From Lewinellaceae bacterium (GTDB lineage Bacteria > Bacteroidota > Bacteroidia > Chitinophagales > Saprospiraceae): a DNA stretch of 64,000 nt. Below are positions 45,228 through 54,091 of the stretch, in pieces (positions within the stretch are counted from its first letter, which is position 1; the number at the start of each line of letters is the position of its first letter). The notes under the pieces are model-generated. The model did no database searches, was not told the origin of the DNA, and worked only from the letters and a program-made list of their open reading frames with translations. The translations under genes were made by a program, and so were the position numbers. The stretch spans positions 124,001-188,000 of the forward strand of contig JACJXZ010000002.1 in the NCBI GenBank assembly GCA_020636375.1, in the 5' to 3' direction.

Positions 45228-45942
45228 TCCTTATCCCATGCCTTCCACTGCCCCCCATCTCGCGCATGCGCTCCTCCACCATCTTGTCGTACTCCTCCTT
45301 GCTGATCTTCTTGCCTTCCTCCGGCACTTCGATCTCGGGGGCTTCGCCGTTCAAATCCACGGTCAGGGCTTGGTACAACCGCCGGCCATTGTCCACGTCC
45401 ACCATCAGGATGGCGCCGGGCAGGCCGCAGAACTCGCCCGGGCCTATGGGCGCGGGGATGGAAGGGGCAAACCAGGCCGCCACCTCCACGCCCTCCTCGT
45501 TGGTGAAAGTGGCCTTTTGGCAGACATCTCCCCCGATGGATTTTTGTTCCGGCATTATCTTCCACTCCCGGCTCTCCATCTCCGTATCGATGAGGAACTT
45601 CTTGCCCATAAAGTCGCGCACTTCCACCTGCCGGTTACCGGGGTAGTGGCGGTACAGGGCGTTGGACCCGCGCTGGATGCGGATGTTGATCTGCGCGCCG
45701 CCTTCTTCCCGGTTGATCTCGCTTTCATCTTCTTCTACACCCTTGTAAAGGGAAGCCTCCCCATCGTACAGCAGGACGGCTTTGGACGTTTGCCATTCCG
45801 GGATCATGGCTTTGTGTTCCTCCTGATCCGGCCCCAGGCCGCGGTGCAGGTTGATCTTTTCCTGGTAGACGATCCTGCCCGCCGGCTGGGTGAGGGCCAA
45901 TAGGGGTAGCGCCAGGGCGATAAATAATAACAGCTTTTTCAT
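45214..45942 (-). CDS. GLPGLI family protein
   Basis: About 242 residues from Met at 45942 (8 residues shorter than the longest frame), beginning with a clean signal peptide (MKKLLLFIALALPLLALTQP). The family motif is present as EFCGLPGAILMVDV, preceded by the usual IVYQEKINLH start, the E-x-x-M-P-E-Q-K segment and the TFTNEEGVEVAAWFAPSIP stretch. Such proteins are exported and specific to Bacteroidota; their function is unknown. No partner is adjacent. Confidence 0.88.
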   Translation of the reverse strand: MKKLLLFIALALPLLALTQPAGRIVYQEKINLHRGLGPDQEEHKAMIPEWQTSKAVLLYDGEASLYKGVEEDESEINREEGGAQINIRIQRGSNALYRHYPGNRQVEVRDFMGKKFLIDTEMESREWKIMPEQKSIGGDVCQKATFTNEEGVEVAAWFAPSIPAPIGPGEFCGLPGAILMVDVDNGRRLYQALTVDLNGEAPEIEVPEEGKKISKEEYDKMVEERMREMGGSGRHGIRIIRQ

Positions 45943-45966
45943 GATGATTGATTTTTTTATGATCAA

Positions 45967-46320
45967 TTAGGTACTCTTCTGCCACGAAAACACCAAGACA
46001 CGAAAACCCCCAAAAGCTTTGTGCGGATTTAGCGCTTTTGTGCTTTCGTGGCAAAAAAAGCCGGACATCCTCTTGTCCTTACCCCTGCAAAGAAAGGCTG
46101 AAACGGCTCCCCATCAGGTTAATTACCCTTGATCTAAGGTTAATTAAGGTTAATGAACCATGCATGGTACTTTTGGGAAGGTTAACTTTATACCCGATTT
46201 AAATTGCCGGGCAATTCGTACACCGTACACCACAGCCCCGGGAAAGCCCGTTCACCGTACACTGTACACAACTGGAGAGATGGGCAAAAACCTACGGCCC
46301 AATCATAAAAAACCGAGATA
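45967..46320. other. Spacer with two repeat types
   Basis: It contains the CGTGGC-bounded inverted repeat at 45981-46060 (GCCACGAAAACACC against TGCTTTCGTGGC), then TTAATTAAGGTTAATGAAC repeats (46130-46160), then a GTACACCGTACAC-type repeat (46215-46270) that recurs inside the family-A element at 61111-61235. No gene is seen. The histidine-kinase promoter is probably here, but no clear TTG/TAnnTTTG pair is found. Confidence 0.6.
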
Positions 46321-47865
46321 ATGCATCACCGCCTTGCCTTTCCTCTCATGCTGGCCAGCATCCTCCTGCTCTGCGGCTTTCAGGCGTTCTGGCTGCACCA
46401 GAGCTGGGGCGAGCAGTACGAGTTGCTGCAGAAGGAAGCCAGCCGGCTCTTCGCCCGGTCGGTGATCGAAGTGCAGGATTCGATCCTGCAGGATTGGGTG
46501 GAAACGCAAATGCCCGAACGGCCAGACAGCGTCCATGCCTCCCTGTTGCATCACCAGAGCAATATCATCGAGCACCGGATAGAGGGCCCAGCCCCGGAAT
46601 CAACCGACAGTGTTCAGGTTGCCGTATTTCAGTATCAGGAAAACATCATCGGGCACCGGGGAAAAGAAAAGGGCAGAACCAGGATCATCACGGGCGGGCC
46701 GGCAAAGGAAAAAGCGATCCGCATGGGAGATACTCAGTTGCGGCTGGAGATCGACGGCCCCGAAGGAGCCGACTGGGCGCCCGGCTTGCTGCAGTCGGTT
46801 ATCCTTAAGGTGCAATCGCGCGACAGCTCGGGGTTGCTGCCGTTCGAGAAGGTGGACAGCAGCCTGCTTACAAGCCGCATCGCCGCCGCCTTCAGGGACT
46901 CGCTGGAAAAAAACGGCTCCCCCCTGCCCTTTTCCATTGTCAATCCGGAACAGAACAGCCGGGAGGAACAGGCAGCCATCGTTACCGCCACTGCCTCGTC
47001 CATCCTGCCCTCCAGCCCCGGCTATCAGGCCAGGCTGTCTGATTACCGCCCTTACCTGTTGAAAAAGATCAGCCCGCAGATACTCTTCTCCCTCCTGCTG
47101 GTGTCGCTGACCGTTGGCGCCTTCTTACTGATCTACCGCAACCTGCAGCAACAACAGCGCCTGGCCGAGATGCGCAGCGGCCTGATCAGCAACATCACCC
47201 ACGAGCTGAAAACGCCCATCGCAACGGTCAGCGTCGCGATGGAAGCCCTGGAGAACTTCAACGCCCTCAACGACCCCGCCCGCACCCGCGAGTACCTCGA
47301 CATCTCCCGCAGCGAACTCAACCGCCTGTCTATCCTGGTGGACAAAGTACTGAAAACGGCCGCCTTCGAACAGCAGGGGTTGGAACTGCAGCCCGAAACG
47401 CTGGACCTCCGGCAACTCACGGAAGAAACCCTCTCCTACCTGAAGGTCCACTTCGAAAAAACGGGCGCCGGCGTACGGCTGGCCTGCGAAGGGGAGGATT
47501 TCACCCTGCAGGCCGACCGCATCCACCTGACCAACGTGCTTTACAACCTGATCGACAACGCCCTGAAGTACAGCACCGGGAAACCGCAGATTGAAATCCG
47601 CCTCCAAAACGGACCGGAAGAGTTGCAGCTCTCCGTAAAGGACGCCGGCCTGGGCATCCCCCCGGAGTACCAGTCCCGGATCTTCGACAAGTTCTTCCGC
47701 GTGCCGCAGGGCGATGAACACGACATCAAAGGCTACGGCCTGGGGCTGAGCTATGTGGCTAAAGTAGTGGACAAACACCACGGAAGGATCACCGTGCAGA
47801 GCGCGCCCGGCAAGGGCAGCCGGTTCATGGTATTTTTGCCCAAAATGTATACGCCTGGAAAATGA
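46321..47865 (+). CDS. Sensor histidine kinase
   Basis: 514 residues. The order is an N-terminal membrane helix (LAFPLMLASILLLCGFQAFW), a periplasmic sensor of about 220 residues without a recognised fold, a second helix (ILFSLLLVSLTVGAFLLIY, about residues 257-275), HisKA with the phospho-acceptor His294 in NITHELKTPIATVSVA, and HATPase_c with N-box LYNLIDNALKYS, G1 VKDAGLGIPPEY, F-box DKFFRVP and G2 GYGLGLSYV. There is no HAMP domain. It autophosphorylates and passes phosphate to the regulator encoded next, whose ATG overlaps its stop (ATGA). Signal unknown. Confidence 0.95.
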   Translation: MHHRLAFPLMLASILLLCGFQAFWLHQSWGEQYELLQKEASRLFARSVIEVQDSILQDWVETQMPERPDSVHASLLHHQSNIIEHRIEGPAPESTDSVQVAVFQYQENIIGHRGKEKGRTRIITGGPAKEKAIRMGDTQLRLEIDGPEGADWAPGLLQSVILKVQSRDSSGLLPFEKVDSSLLTSRIAAAFRDSLEKNGSPLPFSIVNPEQNSREEQAAIVTATASSILPSSPGYQARLSDYRPYLLKKISPQILFSLLLVSLTVGAFLLIYRNLQQQQRLAEMRSGLISNITHELKTPIATVSVAMEALENFNALNDPARTREYLDISRSELNRLSILVDKVLKTAAFEQQGLELQPETLDLRQLTEETLSYLKVHFEKTGAGVRLACEGEDFTLQADRIHLTNVLYNLIDNALKYSTGKPQIEIRLQNGPEELQLSVKDAGLGIPPEYQSRIFDKFFRVPQGDEHDIKGYGLGLSYVAKVVDKHHGRITVQSAPGKGSRFMVFLPKMYTPGK

Positions 47866-48581
47866 ACTCAGGGAACATGCAAGACATCAAAATACTCTAC
47901 GTAGAAGACGAGGTCTACCTCGGCAAGATCGTCAAGGAGAGCCTGGAGAGCCGCGGCTTCCGGGTGCGCATGGAAACCGACGGCATGGCCGCCCTGCCCG
48001 CCTTCCGGGAGTTCGAACCCGACATTTGCGTCCTGGACGTCATGCTGCCCAAAAAAGACGGCTTCGCCATCGGCAAAGACATCCGCGACCTGGATGAAAA
48101 CATCCCCATCATCTACCTCACCGCCAAAAACCAGCCGGAAGACGTGCTCAAAGGCTTCCGCTCCGGCGGCAACGACTACATCCGCAAGCCCTTCAGCCTG
48201 GAGGAGCTTATCGCCCGCATCCGGAACCTCCTGCAGCTGGCCCGGGGCAAGGCGCCTGCCACCAATGGCCAGGCTGCCGGCGACGAAATCCCACTGGGCC
48301 GTTACACCTTCCACCTCCTGCGCTACGAGCTTCGCCTGGGCGAACAGGTGCAGAAGCTCTCCCACCGCGAGGCCGAACTGCTCCGCATCCTCGCCGAACA
48401 CCGGAACAGCACGGTGGAACGCCGGGACATCCTCCGGCGGGTGTGGGGGGATGACTCCTTCTTCAACTCCCGCAACCTGGATGTGTACATCAAGAAGTTG
48501 CGGGATTATCTGAAGGAAGATGAATCCGTGGAGATCATAACGTTAAAAGGGGTGGGATACCACTTCGCGGTGGGAGGATGA
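47862..48581 (+). CDS. OmpR/PhoB-family response regulator
   Basis: 239 residues. Receiver domain: acidic pair in ILYVEDEVYLGK, phospho-acceptor Asp59 in CVLDVMLPKKDG, Thr/Ser in IIYLTAKN, and Lys in DYIRKPFSLEEL. A winged-helix Trans_reg_C domain follows (about 140-239: LRLGEQVQKLSHREAELLR, ILRRVWGDDSFFNSRNLDVY, IITLKGVGYHF). ATG at 47862 overlaps the kinase stop by four bases; ATG 47877 (MQDIKILY) is a possible alternative. The pair is complete and should be functional. Confidence 0.96.
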   Translation: MNSGNMQDIKILYVEDEVYLGKIVKESLESRGFRVRMETDGMAALPAFREFEPDICVLDVMLPKKDGFAIGKDIRDLDENIPIIYLTAKNQPEDVLKGFRSGGNDYIRKPFSLEELIARIRNLLQLARGKAPATNGQAAGDEIPLGRYTFHLLRYELRLGEQVQKLSHREAELLRILAEHRNSTVERRDILRRVWGDDSFFNSRNLDVYIKKLRDYLKEDESVEIITLKGVGYHFAVGG

Positions 48582-48608
48582 GTGCTGTTGGCATTAGTGC
48601 CTTCGGCA

Positions 48609-49064
48609 CTAGTATAACTCCAGTCCCTCCGTAAAGGGAATCCGGCTGGTTTCCAGCAAGGCCCCGTGCCGGTCCACCAGGTCGATGACCACTTCTTCAA
48701 ACGTTTCCGATTCGATGCGGTACAGGAAGCCGCCGGGGTGGAGGACTTTGGCCAGGAAGGTAATATCGGAATTGCTGTGGGAGCGTTCCATATAGTGAAG
48801 GACGGGGCGGGGCAACTGGCCGGGATAGAGCCGCACCCGGGTTTCCAGCCATTCGCCGTCTTCGGCAAAGAACGCCTTTTTCAGCCCGCCGCCTTCGCTG
48901 AAAGTAGCCACGATGGCGTCCTTTCGCGTTTCCCAGTGCACATCCAGCTCGTGGACGTCGGGGAACCGCTGTTCAAATGCCGTTTTGACCCTTTCGGGTA
49001 TCCGGTCGTTCGCTTTCGCGGAAAAGCTCAGCAAGAGGAGCATCAAGGGCGCCATTATTCTCAT
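48609..49064 (-). CDS. Exported PepSY-like protein
   Basis: 151 residues with a signal peptide (MAPLMLLLLSFSAKA). Two similar halves follow, each with a short helix and strands (RVKTAFEQRFPDVHELDVHW, IVATFSEGGGLKKAFFAEDG; then PVLHYMERSHSNSDITFLAK, GFLYRIESETFEEVVIDLVD). This is the layout of the PepSY-like/DUF2874 proteins of Bacteroidota, thought to sit in the periplasm. It converges on the response regulator gene and may be unrelated to it. Function is not known. Confidence 0.75.
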   Translation of the reverse strand: MRIMAPLMLLLLSFSAKANDRIPERVKTAFEQRFPDVHELDVHWETRKDAIVATFSEGGGLKKAFFAEDGEWLETRVRLYPGQLPRPVLHYMERSHSNSDITFLAKVLHPGGFLYRIESETFEEVVIDLVDRHGALLETSRIPFTEGLELY

Positions 49065-49168
49065 GCAGGTGTCCTGTTTTATCTTTCAATGTCAATAATT
49101 ACAAGCGAAAAAGGATAAGGTTGGCGATCCGGGGAGTTTATTGTATTTTTTCTGCGAATCCCCGGCCC

Positions 49169-50065
49169 CTACAACAAATTGTCCTTCAGCAGCCCCCGCA
49201 TGCGCCCGGCAAAGGCGCCGGGAGATTCTGTATAGACCAGCGCGCCCAGTTCCCGGGCATCCTCCAGCAGCTTGCTTTTATGGCCCTGGGCGATGGCCGA
49301 CAGGACGCGGTGGGCCTCTCCGGGCAGCCGCTCTCCGTAACTGTCCATTTTATCCATCAGCAGGGCCAGGTCGTGATAATCCCCAAGGTAATCCGCCAGC
49401 ACCTTGGTTTCTTTTTTATAAGCCCGGAAAACCCGAAGCCAGGCCTGCCGCAGCAGGCGGTAGTGATACCAGAGGTACTTCACCCGTTTGCGCCATTCGT
49501 GCATCTCTTCCACGGTGGGATCGCCCAGGGATCTTTGAAAGCCCTTATACCCCCGGGAGTAAACCCTTTGCAGGCTGTCGATGGTTTGTTTCAGGCAGCG
49601 GTCCCGCACCGGCAGGTGAAGCAGCCGGCCGCTTTCTTCCCGGAGCAACTGAACGGTTTCTTCAACTTCGTTGCCTTCTTTCAGCTCTCGTTCCCGGATG
49701 GCCTGCCGCTCTTCTTCGAGCAGGCTGTGCAAAACGTCGAAAGCCTCGCCGTTGACCATATTGCCGAACTGTTCCTGAAGCAGGCCGACCGTTTCGATCC
49801 GGGAGGTGATATCCCGCAGGGGCGCCAGCTTCCGGCCCAGGTCACGGTAAAAAACATTGCCTTCCTTATAAAGCTTATGGCCTACCTCATCCCTTACGAG
49901 TCGGTAGAGGGCGCGCTGCTTTTTGAAATGTTTCCGTGCCTTGTGGATGCCATTGTGCAAATTGTCGTCGCCGGCAAGGGCCTCGATGGCCATGTCGTTC
50001 TGCTCCGCGCCGATGCGACGGATACCTTCGGAGAAAGGCTCGTTCTTTTCCAGGTAATACGCCAT
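49169..50065 (-). CDS. CHAD domain-containing protein
   Basis: 298 residues forming one CHAD domain. The conserved histidine-rich helices are seen: NLHNGIHKARKHFKKQRALY, then EEMHEWRKRVKYLWYHYRL, and ADYLGDYHDLALL. CHAD proteins are all-helical, bind inorganic polyphosphate through the basic groove, and often accompany CYTH-type enzymes or polyphosphate granules; no such neighbour is present. The length equals that of stand-alone CHAD proteins. The gene is transcribed away from the gene at 50147-50926 but in the same direction, with an 80-base gap. Confidence 0.9.
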   Translation of the reverse strand: MAYYLEKNEPFSEGIRRIGAEQNDMAIEALAGDDNLHNGIHKARKHFKKQRALYRLVRDEVGHKLYKEGNVFYRDLGRKLAPLRDITSRIETVGLLQEQFGNMVNGEAFDVLHSLLEEERQAIRERELKEGNEVEETVQLLREESGRLLHLPVRDRCLKQTIDSLQRVYSRGYKGFQRSLGDPTVEEMHEWRKRVKYLWYHYRLLRQAWLRVFRAYKKETKVLADYLGDYHDLALLMDKMDSYGERLPGEAHRVLSAIAQGHKSKLLEDARELGALVYTESPGAFAGRMRGLLKDNLL

Positions 50066-50146
50066 AACAGGTAAAAGCTTTCCTTCATCAAAGAAACAGC
50101 ATAATAGGCGGAAAGTGAAAGCCCGGCACCGATTTATTGCAGGAGA

Positions 50147-50926
50147 TCAGGGAACCGAAAGGCCATACTGCAGGCCGAACGTGAAGAACAAATCCCGCTT
50201 CCTGACTTTTTCCGGCACGAAAGGTTCATAAGTATACAGTAAGCTGGCAACCGCGCTCAGCCCCTTCTTCAGGCCGGTTTTCAACTGCGAGTCCAGCAAC
50301 CAGCGGTGGTTCTCCGCCTGGCGAAAGGCTTGCTGCCACCAGTATTCGTACTGGAAGAACAGGTTTTCGGCCAGGCGGTGCTGCCCCCACAGCCGCCCGG
50401 TAAGCCGAAAGAGGCCCAGGCGGCGGCCCTCCAGCCCGTCGGGCGGCACCGGAAAGGGCACGGCATCGTAGCGGGTTAGTTCATAGGTTCCCGTCAGGGA
50501 GATCTTTATGAGATGGCCTGCTGACTGCCAGGCCCGCCAGCTGCCCCCGGGCCCCACCTGGTAGCGGAAGCCGATCCGCCGCCGCAGGTTGGTTTCCATC
50601 CACGCCATGACGTAGGGATAGAACCGCTGCTTCGGGTTGTAGTAAAGGAAATTGGTGGACAACCAGTCGTTCTCCGTCTTAAAGCCGGAGAACGTGCCGC
50701 GCAGGTACTGCTGGCGGGAGGAGACCCCCCAACGATCCCGCAGGTGCTTGGCCATCAATCCGTTGCGCCACAACAGCCGGTCGACGTTGCCCTGGTTGAG
50801 GTACAGGGAAGAGCTGGCCTGCACCTGCCAGCGGACCGTGTCCGACTCCAGCAACTGTGCGTGGGCAGGAAAAGCGCCGGAAAGCAGGAGGCTGATCAGA
50901 AAGGGGGAAATTCTGAGTGGCGGCAT
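50147..50926 (-). CDS. Predicted outer-membrane beta-barrel protein (DUF481/DUF2490-like)
   Basis: About 259 residues from Met 50926, which places a signal peptide (ISPFLISLLLSGAFPAHAQ) at the start; the longer frame begins at 50968. The rest is a chain of amphipathic strands (WQVQASSSLYLNQGNVDRL, YPYVMAWMETNLRRRIGFRY, KISLTGTYELTRYD, ENLFFQYEYWWQQAF) and closes with LFFTFGLQYGLSVP, a typical outer-membrane C-terminus. The N-x-D/L-W-R-N start and the central GFRYQVGPGGSW recall DUF481; assignment to that family or to DUF2490 is not certain. The role is unknown. Confidence 0.7.
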   Translation of the reverse strand: MPPLRISPFLISLLLSGAFPAHAQLLESDTVRWQVQASSSLYLNQGNVDRLLWRNGLMAKHLRDRWGVSSRQQYLRGTFSGFKTENDWLSTNFLYYNPKQRFYPYVMAWMETNLRRRIGFRYQVGPGGSWRAWQSAGHLIKISLTGTYELTRYDAVPFPVPPDGLEGRRLGLFRLTGRLWGQHRLAENLFFQYEYWWQQAFRQAENHRWLLDSQLKTGLKKGLSAVASLLYTYEPFVPEKVRKRDLFFTFGLQYGLSVP

Positions 50927-51026
50927 TGGTGCTATGGGTGTTATTGATATTATTGAACGTAAGTTCACGAGGACGGGCTATGGATGCCGTCGCCGACGAC
51001 AGCCGCGCCTGCCGATACCATAGCAT

Positions 51027-51980
51027 CTACCAGAGATACCCATCCACCGGGAGGAGTTTCTCCGGCAGGGCGGCCTCCCCGAGTTGCTCTTTGAGGTCCC
51101 GCTCGATGGTGTTGCACAGAGCGGTGAGCGGCACGTCGGTCACCCGGTTCTCGAAGGGGTCTTCGTTGGCCGCGCCTGTCTTCTCCATGATGGTAAAAAC
51201 GGCGGCAATGACCACCGACAGGGGAACCACCAGCCAGGCTGCCGGGCTGAACTGATCTCCTTGCAGGAACAGGCTGAGCAGGCCAAAGGGCAGGAGCGTG
51301 GCAAATACCCAGACAAAAAGCCGGGTGAAGAAGTCGTACTGCCGGGGCAGGGGCGTATTTTTGATCCGTTCGCAGGCCCCCTGGTGGTTGGCGAACTGCG
51401 CCAGGCACCCCTCCAGCTGGAAGCTGTCGAAGCCCTGGAGCGTGCCGCCGGCCATGGCGTCGTAGATACGGCGGCCCTGGGTTTGCAAAAGGACATTAGG
51501 CTTGTTCTGGCAGGCCAGCAACTGCTGAAATTCCGTTTCGGGCAGGAAGGGCCGCAGCTCTTCCCAGCGTTCCTCCCGGCGCAGGTGGAAGCGCAGGGCA
51601 TGGACGAAAGCGATGTGCCGGTACACCATCTCCCGCTGGAAAGCCGGCGCCGAACCGGCATCGTACTGAGGCGTATGCCGGTGGCTGTCTACAAAAGTGA
51701 TGATTAGGCGGGCGAAGATGCGGCTCCAGTTGATGAGCGCTCCCCAGATTTGGCGGGCCTCCCACCAGCGCCCGTAGGCGGAGTTGTTGCGAAAGGCGAC
51801 AAAAATGGCCAGGGCGGACCCCAGCACCCCGATGGGCGTGAAACTGACGGCCAGGCGGGCGCCGCCGGGAAGCAGCCCGGCCGCCGCCCATACGGCCACA
51901 GAGATGGCAAAGGCATACACCACCTCCCGCCAGATGTAGGACCACACCCGCAAGGGATGGAAATTGCGTTTAACGATCAT
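51027..51980 (-). CDS. Bestrophin-family ion channel (YneE/UPF0187)
   Basis: 317 residues from ATG 51980 (the longer GTG frame starts at 52040). A promoter (-7 at 52002-52009) lies between the two starts, so only 51980 can be used. The family features are MIVKRNFHPLRVWSYIWREV, membrane helices (VVYAFAISVAVWAAAGLL, IGVLGSALAIFVAFRNNSAY with the conserved G-R-W-W-E-A-R following), FHLRREERWEELRPFLP, and the late helices YDFFTRLFVWVFATLLPFGL. Bacterial bestrophins form pentameric channels in the inner membrane. No partner gene is evident. Confidence 0.92.
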   Translation of the reverse strand: MIVKRNFHPLRVWSYIWREVVYAFAISVAVWAAAGLLPGGARLAVSFTPIGVLGSALAIFVAFRNNSAYGRWWEARQIWGALINWSRIFARLIITFVDSHRHTPQYDAGSAPAFQREMVYRHIAFVHALRFHLRREERWEELRPFLPETEFQQLLACQNKPNVLLQTQGRRIYDAMAGGTLQGFDSFQLEGCLAQFANHQGACERIKNTPLPRQYDFFTRLFVWVFATLLPFGLLSLFLQGDQFSPAAWLVVPLSVVIAAVFTIMEKTGAANEDPFENRVTDVPLTALCNTIERDLKEQLGEAALPEKLLPVDGYLW

Positions 51981-52001
51981 CGCAGGTTTTTTCTTCGGGA
52001 G

Positions 52002-52032
52002 CAAATATAGGCCGTACCCGCCCCGGGCACAA
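52002..52032 (-). promoter_or_regulatory. Promoter of the bestrophin gene
   Basis: On the minus strand, TTG (52030-52032), exactly 20 bases, then TATATTTG (52002-52009), an ideal Bacteroidota promoter. Transcription would begin about 52 or fewer... 15-20 bases upstream of ATG 51980, which decides the start codon of the gene. Confidence 0.7.
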
Positions 52033-52080
52033 GAATGCACAGAAAAGTACGTAACTTACGTTTTGGTGAGGATACCTGGA

Positions 52081-52310
52081 CAAAGTCGGAAGCCGGAACG
52101 CGGCCCGTCCTCGTGCCTTGGCCGGGTAAAAAGTCGGAATGGCTTTAGGCTTTCCGCAACCCTTTGGCTATCAATAGTGTCCGACCTTAGACGGATAGCC
52201 GTCTAAGGTCGGACAGCAGAAAGGGGAAAGCCGAGCGGAGTCGAGGCCAAGCGTGTGCCGAAGGCATCGAGTGTCCAACCTTAGACGGGTAGCCCCTTAG
52301 ACGGATAGCC
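52081..52310. repeat. Two adjacent family-A elements, copies 3 and 4
   Basis: Copy 3 (about 52081-52200) is the inverse of the element at 16538-16651, with an insertion in the middle. Copy 4 (about 52195-52294) matches 20375-20475 in its interior. They meet head to head at GGATAGCCGTCTAAGG, and a further end fragment (ACGGATAGCC) follows at 52295-52310. Confidence 0.75.
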
Positions 52311-52512
52311 GGCCATACTACTGGACATTATGGTCCCACTTGTGTAAATGTGTAAAAGTATAAACGTTTAAATGGCTGGGAACCCGCGTTCTTTTACACC
52401 TTTACATACTTACACTTTTACACGCCCCGGCAAATGTCCAGCAGTGTGTCCAACACAGAGGCACGCAAAGTTTTTCCGTTGATAATCAAGCCTCTGTGTG
52501 GCTCTGTGTCTT

Positions 52513-52583
52513 CCCTGCCTGCCTGCCTGCCTGCGGCACAGCCTGCCTGCCATTACTGCCAGGTAGGCAGGCAGGCAGGCAGG
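52513..52583. repeat. CCTG tandem with inverted CAGG partner
   Basis: Five CCTG-type tetramers (52513-52533), a second short block (52541-52550), and then GCAGG tetramers (52565-52583) in opposite orientation form a potential long hairpin. Confidence 0.65.
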
Positions 52584-52804
52584 TCGGCGTACCTCTGTGT
52601 CCAAAAAATTTGTAACTATTTAGCTGGGTCAATAGGCTTTTGCCACAAACCTGCCTGCCCATCTGACGCTGGGCAGGTAGGCAGGGACACAAAAACTCTA
52701 AGATGGCACAAAGCCTTGGTGCAATCTTTGTGCCTTGGAGTCTTTGTGGCAATAAAGCCGTCTAGATGGCAGGCCACCTAAATAGTTACAAAAATTTCGC
52801 GTCC

Positions 52805-53977
52805 ATGAGCACCTTTTTCCGCCTTGTCCTGCTGAAAGCGCTGCTGCTTGCAGCCCTTCCGGTTTTAGCTCAGAGCCAGGCCATCGCCCGCCACGCCCGG
52901 CAGGCGCCGGACAGCCTGCGGCACAACCTCCCCCAATTGGTCGATTACCTGCTGGAACCCGCCGGGAACGAACGGGAAAAGGCCTACAGCCTGTATGCCT
53001 GGGTTGTTCACAACATTACTTATGACGGCGAGGCCGGCAGCCAGGGCCGCCGCATCAACCAGTCCCTTAGTGACATCCTGCGCCGGGGGAGCGGCACCTG
53101 TTTTGACTATTCCCTCCTTTACGCGGCCCTTTGCCGCCAGGCCGGCCTGCTGTGTATGCCCGTTTCCGGATACGCCCGGCAGGGCCTCGGAGCCCTGGAG
53201 GTGCCCCCCGTTCCCGACCACTCCTGGAACGCTGTCTTCCTGGACGGGCAGTGGCATCTGCTCGACGCCACCTGGGGCGCGGCGCCGGGCCAGGATGCAC
53301 TGATGGCTGAATACAGCACCGGTTACTTCCTGACGCCCCCCCGCCTGTTCCTCCTCAACCACCTGCCGGCTATGCCCATGTGGCAGTTGCTGCCCTGCCC
53401 CGTCAGCCCGGAAGAATATTCCCGCCCTGCCGAAACCCTGCTCCCGCTCGCCGATGAAAGAGGCCCCTGCTTCGATTTCGCCGATACGATCCGCGCCTTC
53501 CTCCGCCTGCCCCCCGAAGAACAAAGGCTGGCCGAAGCGGAGGCAGCTTACCGCTTCCACCCCACCGCCGGCAACCGGGCCGCCTGGGCCCAGGCCATCA
53601 CCGACTACGCCGTAGGCTTGTCTGAGCAGGCAGAACGCCTCCTGCAACAGGATTCCCTGAAGGCTTTCCTGCAACGACAGCAGGAGGCTATCTTCCGATG
53701 CCGCCAGGCCCGGGCGCTGGCCCCTCCCCTGCCCTGGCAAACAGAACTCTTCGCCGGCCTGCTCGCCAACCGGGCGGTCGCCCTCAATCAGCTGTCGGAC
53801 GAAGTGGATAGCGCCGGGGAAGAACTGGCGTTGCTCCGGGAAGCCCGTAAATGCCTGGAAGAAGCACAGGAAGCACTGCGCACCCTGCCGGAAGACAACT
53901 ACTACCGGCAATATGCAGAACAACAGTGCGCCGCCTACCTGGAAGCGGTCATGCACAATATCGGGAGGTTGGAGTGA
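52805..53977 (+). CDS. Transglutaminase-like domain protein (exported)
   Basis: 390 residues from ATG 52805, which gives a signal peptide (FRLVLLKALLLAALPVLAQS); the longer frame from 52766 adds 13 repeat-encoded residues. The transglutaminase-like core has the catalytic Cys99 (RRGSGTCFDYSLLYAALCR), His139 (VPDHSWNAVFLDGQWH) and Asp154 (LLDATWGAA), preceded by AYSLYAWVVHNITYD. The C-terminal half (about 200-390) is helical with QQQEAIFRCRQARAL and resembles TPR-like repeats. It may act as a periplasmic protease or amidase-like enzyme; the substrate is unknown. Confidence 0.9.
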   Translation: MSTFFRLVLLKALLLAALPVLAQSQAIARHARQAPDSLRHNLPQLVDYLLEPAGNEREKAYSLYAWVVHNITYDGEAGSQGRRINQSLSDILRRGSGTCFDYSLLYAALCRQAGLLCMPVSGYARQGLGALEVPPVPDHSWNAVFLDGQWHLLDATWGAAPGQDALMAEYSTGYFLTPPRLFLLNHLPAMPMWQLLPCPVSPEEYSRPAETLLPLADERGPCFDFADTIRAFLRLPPEEQRLAEAEAAYRFHPTAGNRAAWAQAITDYAVGLSEQAERLLQQDSLKAFLQRQQEAIFRCRQARALAPPLPWQTELFAGLLANRAVALNQLSDEVDSAGEELALLREARKCLEEAQEALRTLPEDNYYRQYAEQQCAAYLEAVMHNIGRLE

Positions 53978-53985
53978 GGGGGGGC

Positions 53986-54071
53986 TTGTTTGTTGTTTGT
54001 TGTCTGTTACCTGTTGTTTGTTCCCCCAACGGACAACAGACAACGAACAACGGACAACAAACAACAAACAA
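53986..54071. terminator. Long low-complexity hairpin between convergent genes
   Basis: TTGTTTGTTGTTTGTTGTC (53986-54004) is exactly complementary to 54053-54071, and the inner bases (GTTGTTTGTT against GACAACAGACAAC) extend the pairing. It lies between the stops of the transglutaminase (53977) and the desaturase (54092) genes and could end transcription from both sides. It is made only of TTG/TTTG units, so slippage and inversion probably created it. Confidence 0.5.
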
Positions 54072-54091
54072 CAACACCGCCCCCTGCCCCC

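Larger units (their letters stand above)
52041..52804. other. Repeat-filled spacer
   Basis: No gene is seen in this 760-bp stretch. In order it contains two adjoining family-A elements (about 52081-52294) plus a fragment to 52310, a TGTAAAAGTATAAAC/CTTTTACACC segment (about 52342-52422), a CTCTGTG-type repeat, a CCTG/CAGG inverted tandem (52513-52583), and a TTGCCACAAA/TTTGTGGCAA inverted repeat (about 52639-52751). Confidence 0.7.

Noticed and set aside
50281..51945. Further plus- and minus-strand frames over the bestrophin and outer-membrane genes
   Set aside because: Shadows of the real genes: no family matches, arginine/proline-rich translations.
52865..54067. 400-codon open frame opposite the transglutaminase gene
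   Set aside because: Antisense shadow; the plus frame has the signal peptide and the Cys-His-Asp triad.
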